64,000 nucleotides of DNA from Microglena sp. YARC. Taxonomy: Eukaryota; Chlorophyta; Chlorophyceae; Chlamydomonadales; Chlamydomonadaceae. Made by a program: the position numbers and the translations under genes. This document shows, piece after piece, positions 1 through 9,583 of the stretch; the stretch's first letter is position 1, and every line of letters starts with the position of its first letter. The notes below the pieces were generated by a model. That model searched no databases, was not told where the DNA came from, and worked only from the letters and a program-made list of their open reading frames with translations. The stretch lies in assembly GCA_022414725.1 (NCBI GenBank), contig CM039466.1, positions 39,696,771-39,760,770 of the forward strand. The letters are read 5' to 3'.

Positions 1-420
1 TTATCATATGATATTGTATACAAATGGTGACTGTAGTCTTGTCAGACTGCCTGCATCATATGATATCGTATGATGACATGATATCATATAATATCATATT
101 GCCGTTCCCTATGTGTAATTAGTAGGGATAGGCAATATGATATCATATGATATCATGTCATCATACGATATCATATGATATCATATGATGCCGGTGGTCT
201 GACTAGGTAACTTTGGCCTGGGGCATAATATCATATGATATTAAAGCATATGATTTGTGTATGATGCCGGTGGTCTGACTAGGTAACTTTGGCCTGGGGC
301 ATAATATCATATGATATTAAAGCATATGATTGTGTGTGATTTCATATGATATCATACTCGTCTTTGGTCAGCATCATATGATTTGCCGTTCCCTAGTAAT
401 TAGTCAACATGCATAGGTAT
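1..420. repeat. AT-rich palindromic block
   Basis: The block is built from overlapping ATCATATGAT and ATATCATATGATATC palindromes. A unit of about 76 bp starting at 188 is repeated once from 264, with shared text such as GGTCTGACTAGGTAACTTTG. The same palindromes reappear inside the satellite region at about 14.19-14.31 kb. No coding potential is visible. It could be a decayed MITE cluster or a cruciform-forming repeat. Confidence 0.7.
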
Positions 421-776
421 ATCCACTATTCCGCTGTCCACCGCCTCCCTCGCCCCACCAGGCGTTATCATTACTTTTCCACTTTTCCACTCACAAATTA
501 TGCTTATCTAATTTGATATTTCTGGGCAAAATACGGTAGTAAACCTTTTCCTGCATGACCAAATGATTAGGACTTTCCTGAGCCATTTCCCTCTTAATTA
601 TGCTGAAAATGAGAACAACCATTTGATTTGGAATTGATACCTGCCGGATATATCACAGCTCTACCCACTGTTCAAACTCTAAATTCTGCTCAAAATCTAT
701 AGCCTATGTTCGGGTTGTCATATCTTTTTCTCGGGTGCCACCAGATACGACTTAATATATCCTGGATACACTCGGT

Positions 777-1321
777 TTAGATATTCAGGTCGTCACAATT
801 TATACCTACTACGAATTCTCGATACGCAGCCACGATATTCAGCTCCAGACCATCGACAAGCGAAGATATGAGACCCACGACCAAGGAAGAGATGAGAGCC
901 ACATCCAGGAAGTTTTCCGCCAAGTGATCCTGGCACGAGCTTACTTTGTGCGCCATAATGGGGGACTTGTCGAGAAACGAGAATAACGCGAGAAGGGGGT
1001 GGGAAAAGCTCAACAGGAATGCCCCTCCTGGATGACTGGATTCCTCATCATTCTCAGGGATGCAAGTGGTGTGGAGAAACAGCAGGCTGAATGAATGAAT
1101 CAACAAAGCTCCAAACTCGACCACTGTAATTGCTATGGATAGATGGGCAAGAGCTGTACGAACCGACCAGTCAAGGTTGCCGATAAAGTTATCAAAGAAG
1201 ATTAGCTCCATGATGGACACCAATTGGGTTGAGAAATGATTTTCAATACGATCTATGCTCGATGCGTACAATTCTTTGGGCACAAAAATGTGTTGTGTAT
1301 TGCTCTTAATTTTTGGCCAAG
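777..1321 (-). CDS. 3'-terminal exon of an unknown membrane-like protein
   Basis: The frame stays open for about 181 codons on the minus strand and ends in TAA at 777-779. There is no convincing ATG at its start. The frame instead begins behind a good splice acceptor (CTTGCCTCTACAG, exon from 1321, entering with two bases of a split codon), so I read it as the last exon of a gene whose 5' part lies upstream on the minus strand or is not recognised. The peptide has a hydrophobic stretch of about 40 residues (around TALAHLSIAITVVEFGALLI), then an acidic patch (CIPENDEESS), then a second mostly hydrophobic half (FLLSFSHPLLALFSFLD and FLDVALISSLVVGLISSLVD). That looks like one or two membrane segments. 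I do not recognise the family. Balanced composition and absence of repeats set it apart from the surrounding low-complexity open frames. Confidence 0.5.
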
Positions 1322-2774
1322 CTGTAGAGGCAAGAGGTGTCCGTTGTTTATCTCTATTAGCTGCAAGAACTATAAACCCTACACTTTTCTGATAAACTCT
1401 GTAGAGAGTAGGTGGACTTAGAATTGGAGAACGATGAGCAGACCAGAGTTGGCTGAAAAACCGTGTAACGATTAAAGTGATGAAAGAAATGTCGATTTTG
1501 TTTCGTAGAGCTAGACATCAAAGAAACCTACTTATCATGATGGATTCTCGCTATTTCGATCAGTTCCTCTAGGTCCTGCCTTACGGCATCCCAAGGCAAG
1601 GTTACGACATGTCCTTCATGTGATACCTTCTACGATACCTTGACGTCAGACGTGTCAATATGCAAGCTGTTACGGGATCACGTCGCGACAATATTGCTCG
1701 ACCCAGTTGTTCAGCAGTTATTTTTCTTGTTGGAGCATCCACACACAACATGCATGTCAGTTTGTGCTGGCAGTCTAGTCAGCTACCCAGCTTAGCTGTC
1801 AGACTGTCAACCAGGGTATAAGAGTTGCCTACGGGTTTCTTAAGGGAGGACCGCAGCACTGGATTTTTATTGCGATTCTGTTTCCTCCCCCAAAATACAA
1901 GTAGTGAGTTTGAATGTTGTTCTTTTCAGCGCTCAGACCCGGGTCAGACCGCACTTGTTTTCAAAGTCAAATAGACTCGTCAGTTTTTAGGGTTTACAAG
2001 CCCAATTTGTATTTACTGTTTGGAAGATGGCTAACAGCCAAGTTACTCTGGAGGCATGTAGCCACGTAAAAAGCAGGTTACAAGGCAGAACAGACGTGTT
2101 AACAAGGCCACTACCGATATATAATATTGTTGGAAACGATTTAATCACATCAACAACATTATTATTCGTAAAAATTAACTTGCGATACACTTAAATGATC
2201 AAATGAGTTGCATCAAAAAATCAGACCAAGGGCATATATTTGCAGGATTCCCCACAAGGCCTAAAAGTAGAACCGTTATATTTACCTCGCAAGTGCACTA
2301 TGTAATGTTGTTGGAAACCATCTAACACAATCAACAACATTAAGATAAAGCAAGCCATGAAGACATCAAACAAGCTAATCATCTGGCAATCTGGCTGGGC
2401 CAGCTTTCTCTCTGCCCCTCAGCCTTGTGGCCCTGTGATCGCAGATCTGGTTACAGACCCGCGATTTTTCTGCGGTCAGACAGCAACTCGTCGGCTCCAG
2501 TTCAGCTAAATCGACAATTAACTGCGGTCAGACCGCAGTAATTTTGGATTCTTTGGAAAGAACCGCAGAACCGCGAGGGCTGTCCTACCCTGCTGCCCAG
2601 TGCCGACCTCTGTTCTGATACTTTCGACAAGCTTTCTATACATGGAGGAATGGAATTAATGTCGGCAATATTGCGGTTTCTGCTCTGATTATAATTATTG
2701 GCTCGATATTAAAGTAATAAGGAATTAGGTACCCAGGAAATAACGAATCAATTTGTACGCCCGAACTCAGAAGA
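1322..2774. other. Intergenic, no gene seen
   Basis: No open frame with splice support is visible. Two weak copies of the dispersed GAAGACGG...GGCTGAA repeat lie at about 1.40-1.47 and 2.01-2.06 kb. A duplicated fragment of about 30 bp (GTTGTTGGAAAC next to CAACAACATTA) occurs near 2.13 and 2.31 kb. Confidence 0.4.
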
Positions 2775-2935
2775 AATGATCCCTGTTGCACGAACTCAGG
2801 GCCCCCGTCGGTTGTATGGGGTTCAGTTCATCAATGCTTTTTATTTTGAAGCCCTTTCTATCGCGGTTGGGCAAGTCCCCTTAGCCTGTTTGGCCTCTAC
2901 CCCTGGACCGTAACATACATACATACATACATGCA
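2775..2935 (-). repeat. Dispersed repeat family A, near full length
   Basis: On the minus strand this copy reads TCCAGGGGTAGAGGCCAAAC, then GGGACTTGCCCAACCG, then a run ending in TGATGAACTGAACCCC, and finally CCGACGGGGGCCCTGAGTTC. The start is fused to a (TATG)n tract. At least nine related copies lie in the window, in both orientations (about 3.13-3.40, 6.84-6.93, 9.27-9.31, 28.95-29.06, 30.53-30.64, 43.93-44.13, 48.36-48.47 and 50.85-50.99 kb). The length is about 145 bp. The class is uncertain: it is SINE-like or MITE-like, with a simple-repeat end. Confidence 0.7.
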
Positions 2936-2964
2936 ATAATGTATGATGATGACTGATGATGATG

Positions 2965-3035
2965 ACTTGTTTTTCCAAATGTGCCCGCGTCTTGACGGAG
3001 CCAAGGGCGGGGGACTTCAGAACATCACGCAAAAG
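2965..3035. repeat. Dispersed motif CCAAATGTGCCCGC...TTGACG
   Basis: The motif (CCAAATGTGCCCGCGTCTTG followed by ACGGAGCCAAGG) recurs at about 27.62-27.68 and 32.76-32.83 kb with the same neighbouring ACTCC/GGTGC text in the latter two. It is a short dispersed repeat of unknown class. Confidence 0.5.
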
Positions 3036-3124
3036 AAAAAGTGGACCTACATGTGGACACATGATGCACATTGACGACCTTATTCAATCGCCTGAATCCA
3101 CACAGTATGCTCCCTGATTATCGC

Positions 3125-3400
3125 ACTGGGTTCATCAATGCTTTTCTTTTTAAGCCTTTCATGTAACGGTCAGGGTACTACAAAGCGCGCGCGGCAGCGT
3201 GATTTTGCGCACGCTTTTTGAGCCCCACTGCGCGTTTCGCACAGTTTTTTAACCCCCTGTGGGTGCAGCGCGCAGTTTTTGCGCTTTTTGCACTACAAAG
3301 CGCTGACCAATTTGACAAAATGTAGTACCTTGGTAACGGTTGGGCAAGTTCCTTTAGCCTATTTGGCCTAACCCTGGACTGTAAGAAACGTACATGGGTG
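3125..3400 (-). repeat. Family A dispersed repeat split by the MITE
   Basis: The 5' and 3' parts of a family A copy lie on either side of 3171-3332. They read GGGTTCATCAATGC...TTTC before the element and TGGGCAAGTTCC...CCTGGACTGTAAG after it. The insertion shows that family A was present before this hAT MITE moved. Confidence 0.75.
3163..3340. mobile_element. Non-autonomous hAT-type MITE with 8-bp target duplication
   Basis: The element spans 3171-3332 (162 bp) and is flanked by the perfect 8-bp direct repeat GTAACGGT (3163-3170 and 3333-3340). Its ends are inverted: CAGGGTACTACA on the left and, read in from the right, CAAGGTACTACA. It interrupts a family A repeat copy exactly, because removing it with one target copy restores the family sequence. 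An 8-bp duplication with CAGGG-like ends is the signature of the hAT superfamily. The GC-rich interior (AAAGCGCGCGCGGCAGCG) has no coding potential. Confidence 0.85.
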
Positions 3401-3596
3401 ACTTGGAATTGGAAGACGGTGAGCAGCCAATACTTGGCTGAAAACCTATCCAGCAATTCAGATTCAATAAAAACACATCCAGTCAGGTATTCAATCCTCT
3501 AAAGTTCCACCAAGGTGCCACATAAAGTACAATTAAATGGCTGAACCTCTCGGTAGGATTTGAGGAGCTCAACACTCCTGATAGTATACAATTATC

Positions 3597-3815
3597 GTGG
3601 TTAGCACTGTTTTCCTTTTCGGCTACTAGCAGCAGCTTCTAGGCAGCTCCCTGAGCCAGCCACTGGGCTAAGCCTCAAAATTTCAGCAGTGCTAGAAAGC
3701 TGAATACGTCAGCTTCAAGGTGCACTAGGTTGCTTTAGGTTTGGCTGATTAGCCATCCAGGGGAGCTGCTTAGAAGCTGCTGCTTGTAGCTGAAAATAAA
3801 AACAGTGGTGGTTAT
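3597..3815. mobile_element. Fold-back hAT-type MITE, family B
   Basis: The element spans 3605-3807 (203 bp) with terminal inverted repeats of about 50 bp. The left end reads CACTGTTTTCCTTTTCGGCT and the right end is its near complement, ending AAAAACAGTG. The flanking 8-mers are GTGGTTAG and GTGGTTAT (7 of 8 match). The subterminal text CAGCAGCTTCTAGGCAGCTC is shared by all family B copies (4.77, 43.21, 53.03-53.19 kb and fragments at 5.0, 6.99, 7.2, 33.46, 38.69 and 60.6 kb). Confidence 0.8.
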
Positions 3816-3879
3816 TCGAGGTAGGGCAAATCCATTTTGTCTGAGTTGGCGACCTCTGGACTGTTACATAAGTAAAGCC

Positions 3880-4620
3880 CTATAGGCTTCCTTCTGCTGC
3901 TTTCTTACTACCAGAACCTGGAGATCCGATATCTGCATCAGCAGATACATCTGCGCCATTCCCTTCTTCAGCTACTCTGTCTGAAACCCCCTCAGCTACA
4001 TTTGCTTCTTCAGCTACTCTATCTGAACCTCCCTCAGCTACATTTGCTTCTTCAGCTAGTCTGTCTGAACCCCCCTCAGATACATTCGCTTCTTCAGCTA
4101 CTCTATATGAACCCCCCTCAGCTACATTCCCTTCTTCAGCTAGTCTGCCAGAACCTCCCTCAGCTACATCACTAGCACTCTCATCGTCCATCTGCTGATA
4201 AATATCAGGTGACTGTGGGCCCCCCCTTCGATCTGTAGATGCCGATGGGGATGGGGATTGGGGATGATCTCCCTCTTCCACATTCTCGCCGTGCTTCTCA
4301 TGCTCCTCTTCAGCTACATCAGCTTCATCAGGATCAGGTGATAAAGAGCCATGCACATCATGGAACGACCCCTCTTCACGTACCGCCTCATGCAATGGGG
4401 CCCCAACACCATTCAGCCCGAAGCCTCCGTTGGCCGAAGTATAGTGGTCAAAACTATCATCTTGGGCAGCGTGGGTGTATGCGTGGGGTCCCCTCTGAGG
4501 GATAGAGTGGCTGCCGTGGGGCACCTCTGGACCTGCGTAGTGTGTACTGCCGATGGTAGTGCCGGCTGTGCTGAAGTCTGTTGGGGAATCCATGTGGGAT
4601 GAGTGGTGCGGCCCAGTACC
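3880..4620 (-). CDS. Terminal exon of low-complexity Ser/Gly/Glu-rich protein gene
   Basis: This is a 741-bp minus-strand exon of 246 codons plus the TAG stop at 3880-3882. It starts behind a strong acceptor (CCACCCCTCCTGCAG, exon from 4620) in phase 0, matching the phase-0 end of the exon at 5379-6182. The N-terminal half is His/Ser/Gly-rich (PHGSHSIPQRGPHAYTHAAQ). The C-terminal half carries five to six copies of a 14-residue acidic repeat of the form RxAEEANVAEGGSD, encoded by 42-bp DNA repeats. The segment DEADVAEEE is also the source of the minisatellite at 5.09-5.38 kb. No known domain is visible, so the function is unknown. The protein is probably largely disordered. Confidence 0.65.
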   Translation of the reverse strand, partial: GTGPHHSSHMDSPTDFSTAGTTIGSTHYAGPEVPHGSHSIPQRGPHAYTHAAQDDSFDHYTSANGGFGLNGVGAPLHEAVREEGSFHDVHGSLSPDPDEADVAEEEHEKHGENVEEGDHPQSPSPSASTDRRGGPQSPDIYQQMDDESASDVAEGGSGRLAEEGNVAEGGSYRVAEEANVSEGGSDRLAEEANVAEGGSDRVAEEANVAEGVSDRVAEEGNGADVSADADIGSPGSGSKKAAEGSL

Positions 4621-4756
4621 CTGCAGGAGGGGTGGAGGAGGGGGGGAGGGTCAATTCAAAATTCAAAATTCACACCCTGCAGGGGGCGGTGGGGGGGGAT
4701 TTCCGATGCTATGGTAATTCACGAAGTTAGCAGTGCTAGACAGCTGATTATGTTGG

Positions 4757-4970
4757 CTTTCAGGCATAGCTTTTCTTTTCAGCTACCAACAGCAGCTTCC
4801 AGTCAGCTGCCCTGGAGTGCTACCCAACCAAACATCTGGAAGAGCATCTGGAAACTGACAGCATTGACTTTCCAATACTATTGAGATCTTGGGGCTTAGC
4901 CCAGTGGCTGGATCAGGGGGCTGCCTAGAAGCTGCTGCTTGTAGCTGAAAATCAAAGGTACGCTTTCAGT
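4757..4970. mobile_element. Family B MITE with target duplication
   Basis: The element runs from 4765 (CATAGCTTTTCTTTTCAGCT) to about 4962 (GTAGCTGAAAATCAAAGG...ACG) and is flanked by CTTTCAGG (4757-4764) and CTTTCAGT (4963-4970), 7 of 8 identical. It sits in the intron between the exons at 3880-4620 and 5379-6182. A related fragment follows at about 5.01-5.09 kb. Confidence 0.7.
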
Positions 4971-5089
4971 TGCACAAAATAAAATTGAAGGAACTCAATC
5001 AGGTGCTCTAGGCAGCTTGCGCTTTGGCTGGATAGCAAGCGAGGGGAGCCGCCTAGAAGCTGCTGCTTACAGCTGTAAAGAAAAGCGAT

Positions 5090-5378
5090 GATCCTATCCC
5101 ACACCCAGCTGAAACCCACCTGTATCTTTCCTCCCTTCAGCTACATCAGCTATATCAGCTACATCCCACACCTAGCAGAAACCCACCTGTATCATTTCTC
5201 CCTTCAGCTACATCAGCTACATCCCACACCCAGCCAAGGCCCACCTGTATCTTTCCTCCCTTCAGCTACATCAGCTTCATCAGCTACATCCCACACCCAG
5301 CCAAGACCAACCTGTATCTTTCCTCCCTTCAGCTACATCAGCTTCATCAGCTACATCCCACACCCAGCCAAGACCAAC
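5090..5378 (-). repeat. About 67-bp minisatellite derived from coding sequence
   Basis: About five units follow directly behind the exon ending at 5379. On the minus strand each unit carries GATGTAGCTGATGAAGCTGA (coding DVADEAD), a GAAGGGAGG...ATACAG segment equal to the end of the upstream exon, and GTTGGTCTTGGCTGGGTGTG, the donor region. So the units repeat an exon edge plus its donor, and the coding text matches DEADVAE in the terminal exon. Confidence 0.75.
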
Positions 5379-6182
5379 CTGTATTTTCCCTCCCCTCAGC
5401 TGAGGAAGGGCTACCCCACTGGTCCTTGGGGACGTGGACAACTCAGAGTTCCGCGGTGACACCAGCCGAAACATGGAGTCCATTAAGTGCTTATCCTGCA
5501 CATTTTCACCCCCTTGCCTATCCCCACTAGCCCTCGGCTCCTTAGGCCTGTTGCTTGGGGACGCGTGGGCGTGGGCTATTACTTCTGCCAGGTGTGCCGA
5601 GTAGCTGTTTGAGGTATAGTCCTCAGGCGGGGAGGAGGAGTTCTCCCCAAACTGCTGCTGGGCGCCACCCCCCAGGAAGCCAGGGGAGGTGGTGAACTGC
5701 TCTGTTGTCTGTGATCTCAAACATTCCGCATAAGCTATGGCTCGACTTCGCGTATCCCCAACTAGACCTCCGCTTCGGCTGGCTACGCCCCCCCGGCTAG
5801 CCCCCCTGGCGCCCCCTGCATGACCAGGAACGGGGGACTGCGGCGGGACTAAGCCACCTGCGAATCCCCAGGGGCTGGTCGTCGGCGTAATGGGCTCCGG
5901 AGAGCCGGCTTTCAAGCCACCTGGGGTGTACAATGAGGCTGCAGTGCCAGGTCTGGACATGCTGGAGTACAGGCTGGGATCCAGCACACCATTGGGGGGG
6001 TCTGCGCCCTCAAAGGGGGCCTTGGGCAGGGCTTCTGGACCAAGATGGTAGTCTAATTCAGTGGCAAAGGTCGAGAAGCCAGGTTGGGAGGAGGGGGTGG
6101 TGACGCCTTTCTTTGCATGGGACGCGCGCAGGGCAGGCGGCAGAGAGACTATGGAGCGAGAGAACTTGAGGTCAAGATTGGC
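5379..6182 (-). CDS. Internal exon of low-complexity Ser/Gly/Pro-rich protein gene
   Basis: This is an 804-bp (268-codon) open exon with both borders in phase 0. The acceptor is ...CCATGCAG before GCCAATCTTGACC (exon from 6182). The most likely donor is ACAG/GTTGGT at 5379/5378, a non-consensus site that is repeated downstream. The peptide begins ANLDLKFSRSIVSLPPAL and continues with TELDYHLGPEALPKAPFEGA, MSRPGTAASLYTPGG and AYAECLRSQTTEQF, and ends near SPRTSGVALPQLRGGKIQ. Composition is diverse enough to look coding, unlike the poly-Gly/Pro/Thr frames next to it. I recognise no domain. It joins in phase to the exon at 3880-4620, so the two belong to one minus-strand gene. Confidence 0.65.
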
Positions 6183-6204
6183 CTGCATGGGCAGAGTTTT
6201 TGTT

Positions 6205-6345
6205 CTTCTTTTTGTGGTGGTGGTGGTGGTGGTGGTGGTGGTGGTGGTGGTGGTGGTGGTGGCGGTGGTGGTGGTACTGGTGGTGGTAGTCTTGGTGGTG
6301 GTGGTGCTGGTGGTAGTCTTGGTAGTGGTGGTGGCAAAATAGGCC
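6205..6345. repeat. (GGT)n trinucleotide tract at an intron end
   Basis: An imperfect GGT/GTG tract lies immediately upstream (minus-strand sense) of the acceptor at 6183. It explains the poly-Thr, poly-Gly and poly-Pro frames here, which are not genes. Confidence 0.9.
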
Positions 6346-6494
6346 TGCATGGCTACTTTCTTTTTAATGGATCAATTATTAAACAAATAATTAATTAGTA
6401 CATGACGCAATTTGTCTGCAATTTATTAACATTCAAATTAATAATGTTTTCTATTTTGATATGTATGTACTTTGTATTCAAAGGGTTGCCAAAT

Positions 6495-6625
6495 AGGCTA
6501 GAGGTCAAGATTGGCCTGCATGGGAAGAGTTTTCGTTTTTGTTTCTGTGGTGGTGGTGGTATTGGTGGTGGTGGTATTGGTGGTGGTCTTGATAGGCCTG
6601 CATGGGAAGAGTTTTTGATGTTTAA
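6495..6625 (-). repeat. Duplicate copies of the 6182 acceptor region
   Basis: GGTCAAGATTGGCCTGCATG, which spans the exon start at 6182 and its acceptor, is repeated at about 6.50-6.54 kb with the same GGT-rich neighbour. A shorter copy (GGCCTGCATGGGAAGAG) lies at about 6.59 kb. These are exon-edge duplications, not extra exons with a usable frame. Confidence 0.7.
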
Positions 6626-6839
6626 TGAATCAATTATTTAAAATGTAATAACTTAATTAATAAATGATACAATTTATTAACATTTAAATTAATACTGATA
6701 ATTAAATAATTAATATTTTAGATTTTGAGATGTATCTCAATACATATAGAGATACGTATTTTGTATCCAAAGGGTTGCCAAATAGGCTAGAGTTCAAGGT
6801 TGGGTTACATGGGATAGGGCAGGGTGGGGCAGGACATTT

Positions 6840-6935
6840 CATCAATGCCGTTTCATTTTAAGCACTTCATATCACGTTTGGGCAAGTCTCTTTAGCCTAT
6901 TGGGCCTATCCCTGGACTGTAATATTAATACACAC
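6840..6935 (-). repeat. Family A dispersed repeat, partial
   Basis: The copy holds TTCATCAATGCCGTTTCA, TTTGGGCAAGTCTCTTTAGC and CCTATCCCTGGACTGTAA, the family A core in minus orientation, next to a CATA-type simple tract. Confidence 0.7.
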
Positions 6936-7044
6936 ATATATGCATACATACAGGGCATGTGACAGGGGCACAATGGAGTGAGATAATTTGGCTTAGCCCA
7001 GTGACTGGCTCATGGAGCTGCCTAGAAGCTGCTAAGCCCTACGG

Positions 7045-7188
7045 CAGCCTGCACCCTGTTCAGGTTGTTAAACAGGTCTCCAGGGTGTTAACCACCTGTT
7101 TATGTACATCACTGGTTAAACATGCAGTTGTTTAACAGGTGTTTAACACCCTGAGCACCTGTTTAACAACCTGAACAGTGCAGGCTAC
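7045..7188. repeat. Nearly perfect fold-back element
   Basis: The left arm AGCCTGCACCCTGTTCAGGT...TAAACAGGT and the right arm ACCTGTTTAACAACCTGAAC...GTGCAGGCT are complementary over about 55 bases with few mismatches. The whole would form a 144-bp hairpin. It lies between two fragments of family B (6.99-7.03 and 7.20-7.23 kb), as if inserted in one of them. I could not fix a target duplication. Confidence 0.75.
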
Positions 7189-7362
7189 CTTTGGGGAAGA
7201 GCTGCCTAGAAGCTGCTGCTCATAGCGAGAAAGACAAGTTCTATGCAGCGTCGCCTGCGACGCTAAAAAATGGCGGAAAGTGATCGCGAGGGAGCGACAG
7301 GTGGCAACGGAAGCGAGTTAGTTACGAGAACGTTGGCTGACGTGTCGGGCTTCATCACGGTC

Positions 7363-7423
7363 AGACGGATGGATGGATGGATGGATGGATGGATGGATGG
7401 ATGGATGGATGGATGGATGGATA
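7363..7423. repeat. (GGAT)n microsatellite
   Basis: About 14 GGAT units in tandem. Confidence 0.95.
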
Positions 7424-9270
7424 GTCGAACGGACAAATGGGTAACACTGGGGGCTCCGCAAAAAAGCTACGGTATGTCCCAGATGTACTATGCCGCCCTA
7501 TGAACAAAACATCCATCCCAACACACTCACCATTGAAGCTTGCAGGATGTCTTTCTTGTCCACTACAAGTGACTGAACACTGAGATTTCTAGATGTACTA
7601 GGTCGCCTGATTACCAGAACACACACCCCAACACACTCACCATTGAAGCTTGCAGGATGTCTTTCTTGTCCACGATGAGTGACTTGACACCGAGAGTTTC
7701 AGATGTACTTAGTCGCCCGCTGTACAAAACATCCATCCCAACACACTCACTGTCAAGGCTAGCAAAATGTCTTTCTTGTCCATGATGAGTGACTGAACAC
7801 TGAATTTTCTATATGTACTAGGTCGCCCTATGACCAGAACATCCACCCCAACACACTCACCATTAAAGCTTGCCGGACTTCTTTCTTGTTCACTACAATT
7901 GACTGGACACTGAGAGTTTCAGATGTACTTAGTTGCCCGCTGTACAAAACATCCATTCCAATACACTCACCGTCAAGGCTAGCAGGATGTATTTCTTGTC
8001 CTCTGCAATCAGCTGGACACAGATTTTCAGATGTACTAGGTCACCCTATGACCAGAACATCCACCCCAACACACTCACCATTTGAGCTAGCAGAATGTCT
8101 TTCTTCTTCACTACAATTGACTTGACACCGAGAGTTTCAGATGCACTTAGTTGCCCGCTGTACAAAACATCCATCCCAACACACTCACCGTCAAGGCTAG
8201 CAGGATGTCTTTCTTGTCCACGATGAGTGACTGAACACTGAGATTTCTAGATGTACTAGGTCGCCCTATGACCAGAACATCCACCCCAACACACTCACCA
8301 TTGAAGCTTGCCGGACTTCTTTCTTGTCCACTACGAGTGACTGGACACCGAGAGTTTCAGATGTACTTAGTTGCCCGCTGTTCAAAACATCCATCCCAAC
8401 AAACTCACCGTCGGGGCTAGCAGGATGTCTTTCTTGTCCACTACAATCGGCTGGAAACAGATTTTCAGATGGACTCAGTCGCCCTATGACCAGGACATCC
8501 GCCCCAAAATAATCACCATTAAAGCTAACCAGACTTCTTTCTTGTCCACTACGAGTGACTGGACACCGAGAGTTTCAGATGTACTAGTTTGCCCACTGTA
8601 CAAAACATCCATCCCAAAACACTCACCGTCGGGGCTAGCAGGATGTCTTTCTCATCTACTACAATCAGCTGGACACTGTAACTTTCAGATGTACTCAGTC
8701 GTCCTATGACCAGAACATCCACCCCAACACACACTCACCACTTAAGCTAGCAGAATGTTTTTCTTGTTCACTACAATTGACTGGACACCGACAGTTTCAG
8801 ATGTACTTAGTTGCCCCCTGTACAAAACATCCATCCCAAAACACTCACCGTCGGGGCTAGCAGGATGTCTTTCTCATCTACTACAATCAGCTGGACACTG
8901 TAACTTTCAGATGTACTCAGTCGTCCTATGACCAGAACATCCACCCCAACACACACTCACCACTTAAGCTAGCAGAATGTTTTTCTTGTTCACTACAATT
9001 GACTGGACACCGACAGTTTCAGATGTATTTAGTTGCCCGCTGTGCAAAACATCCATCCCAACACACTCACTGTCGGGGCTAGCAGGATGTCTTTATCTCC
9101 GACTAAAATCAGCTGGACGCTGTGACTTTCAGATGTACTCGACCGCCCTATGGAAAGAACATCCACCCCAAAACACTCACCATTGGTGCTAGCAGAATGT
9201 CCTTCTTGTCCACTACGAGTGGCTGGACACTGCGATTTGTAGATGTACTAGTTCGTCCTGTGTATGTTAC

Positions 9271-9315
9271 AGTCCAGGGGTAGGCCAAATAGGCAAAAGG
9301 GACTTGCCCAACCTT
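9271..9315 (+). repeat. Family A fragment inside the 110-bp array
   Basis: The text GTTACAGTCCAGGGGTAGGC and the following GGGACTTGCCCAACC match family A. It interrupts the array between units. Confidence 0.65.
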
Positions 9316-9469
9316 GCCCTATGAACTAAATATCCATCCCAACACACACACCATTGGAGCTTGCAGGATATCCTTCTTGTCCACTACAATTGACTGGATG
9401 CTGACATTCCCAGATGTGCTAGATTGCCCTGTAATCCAATAAGCAGAACATCCAGCCCAACACACTCAT

Positions 9470-9550
9470 CATTGGAGCTACCAGGATGTCTTTCTTGTCC
9501 TCTACAACCGGCTTGACACTGAGATTCACGGATGTGCCAGAGCCAGAGCC
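9470..9550 (-). CDS. Possible 81-bp in-phase exon copy
   Basis: Behind the acceptor TTGTTCATAG lies a 27-codon phase-0 stretch coding GSGSGTSVNLSVKPVVEDKK followed by DILVAPM. It follows the phase-0 end of the exon at 9584 across a mini-intron of only 33 bp. The expected donor GTGAGT is mutated to ATGAGT here, so use of this exon is doubtful. It is the only array unit whose length and frame fit a real exon. Confidence 0.3.
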
Positions 9551-9583
9551 CTATGAACAAAATATCCATTTATAAACACTCAC

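Noticed and set aside
6149..6398. Poly-Gly, poly-Pro, poly-Thr and poly-Val frames
   Set aside because: They are translations of a (GGT)n tract at an intron end.
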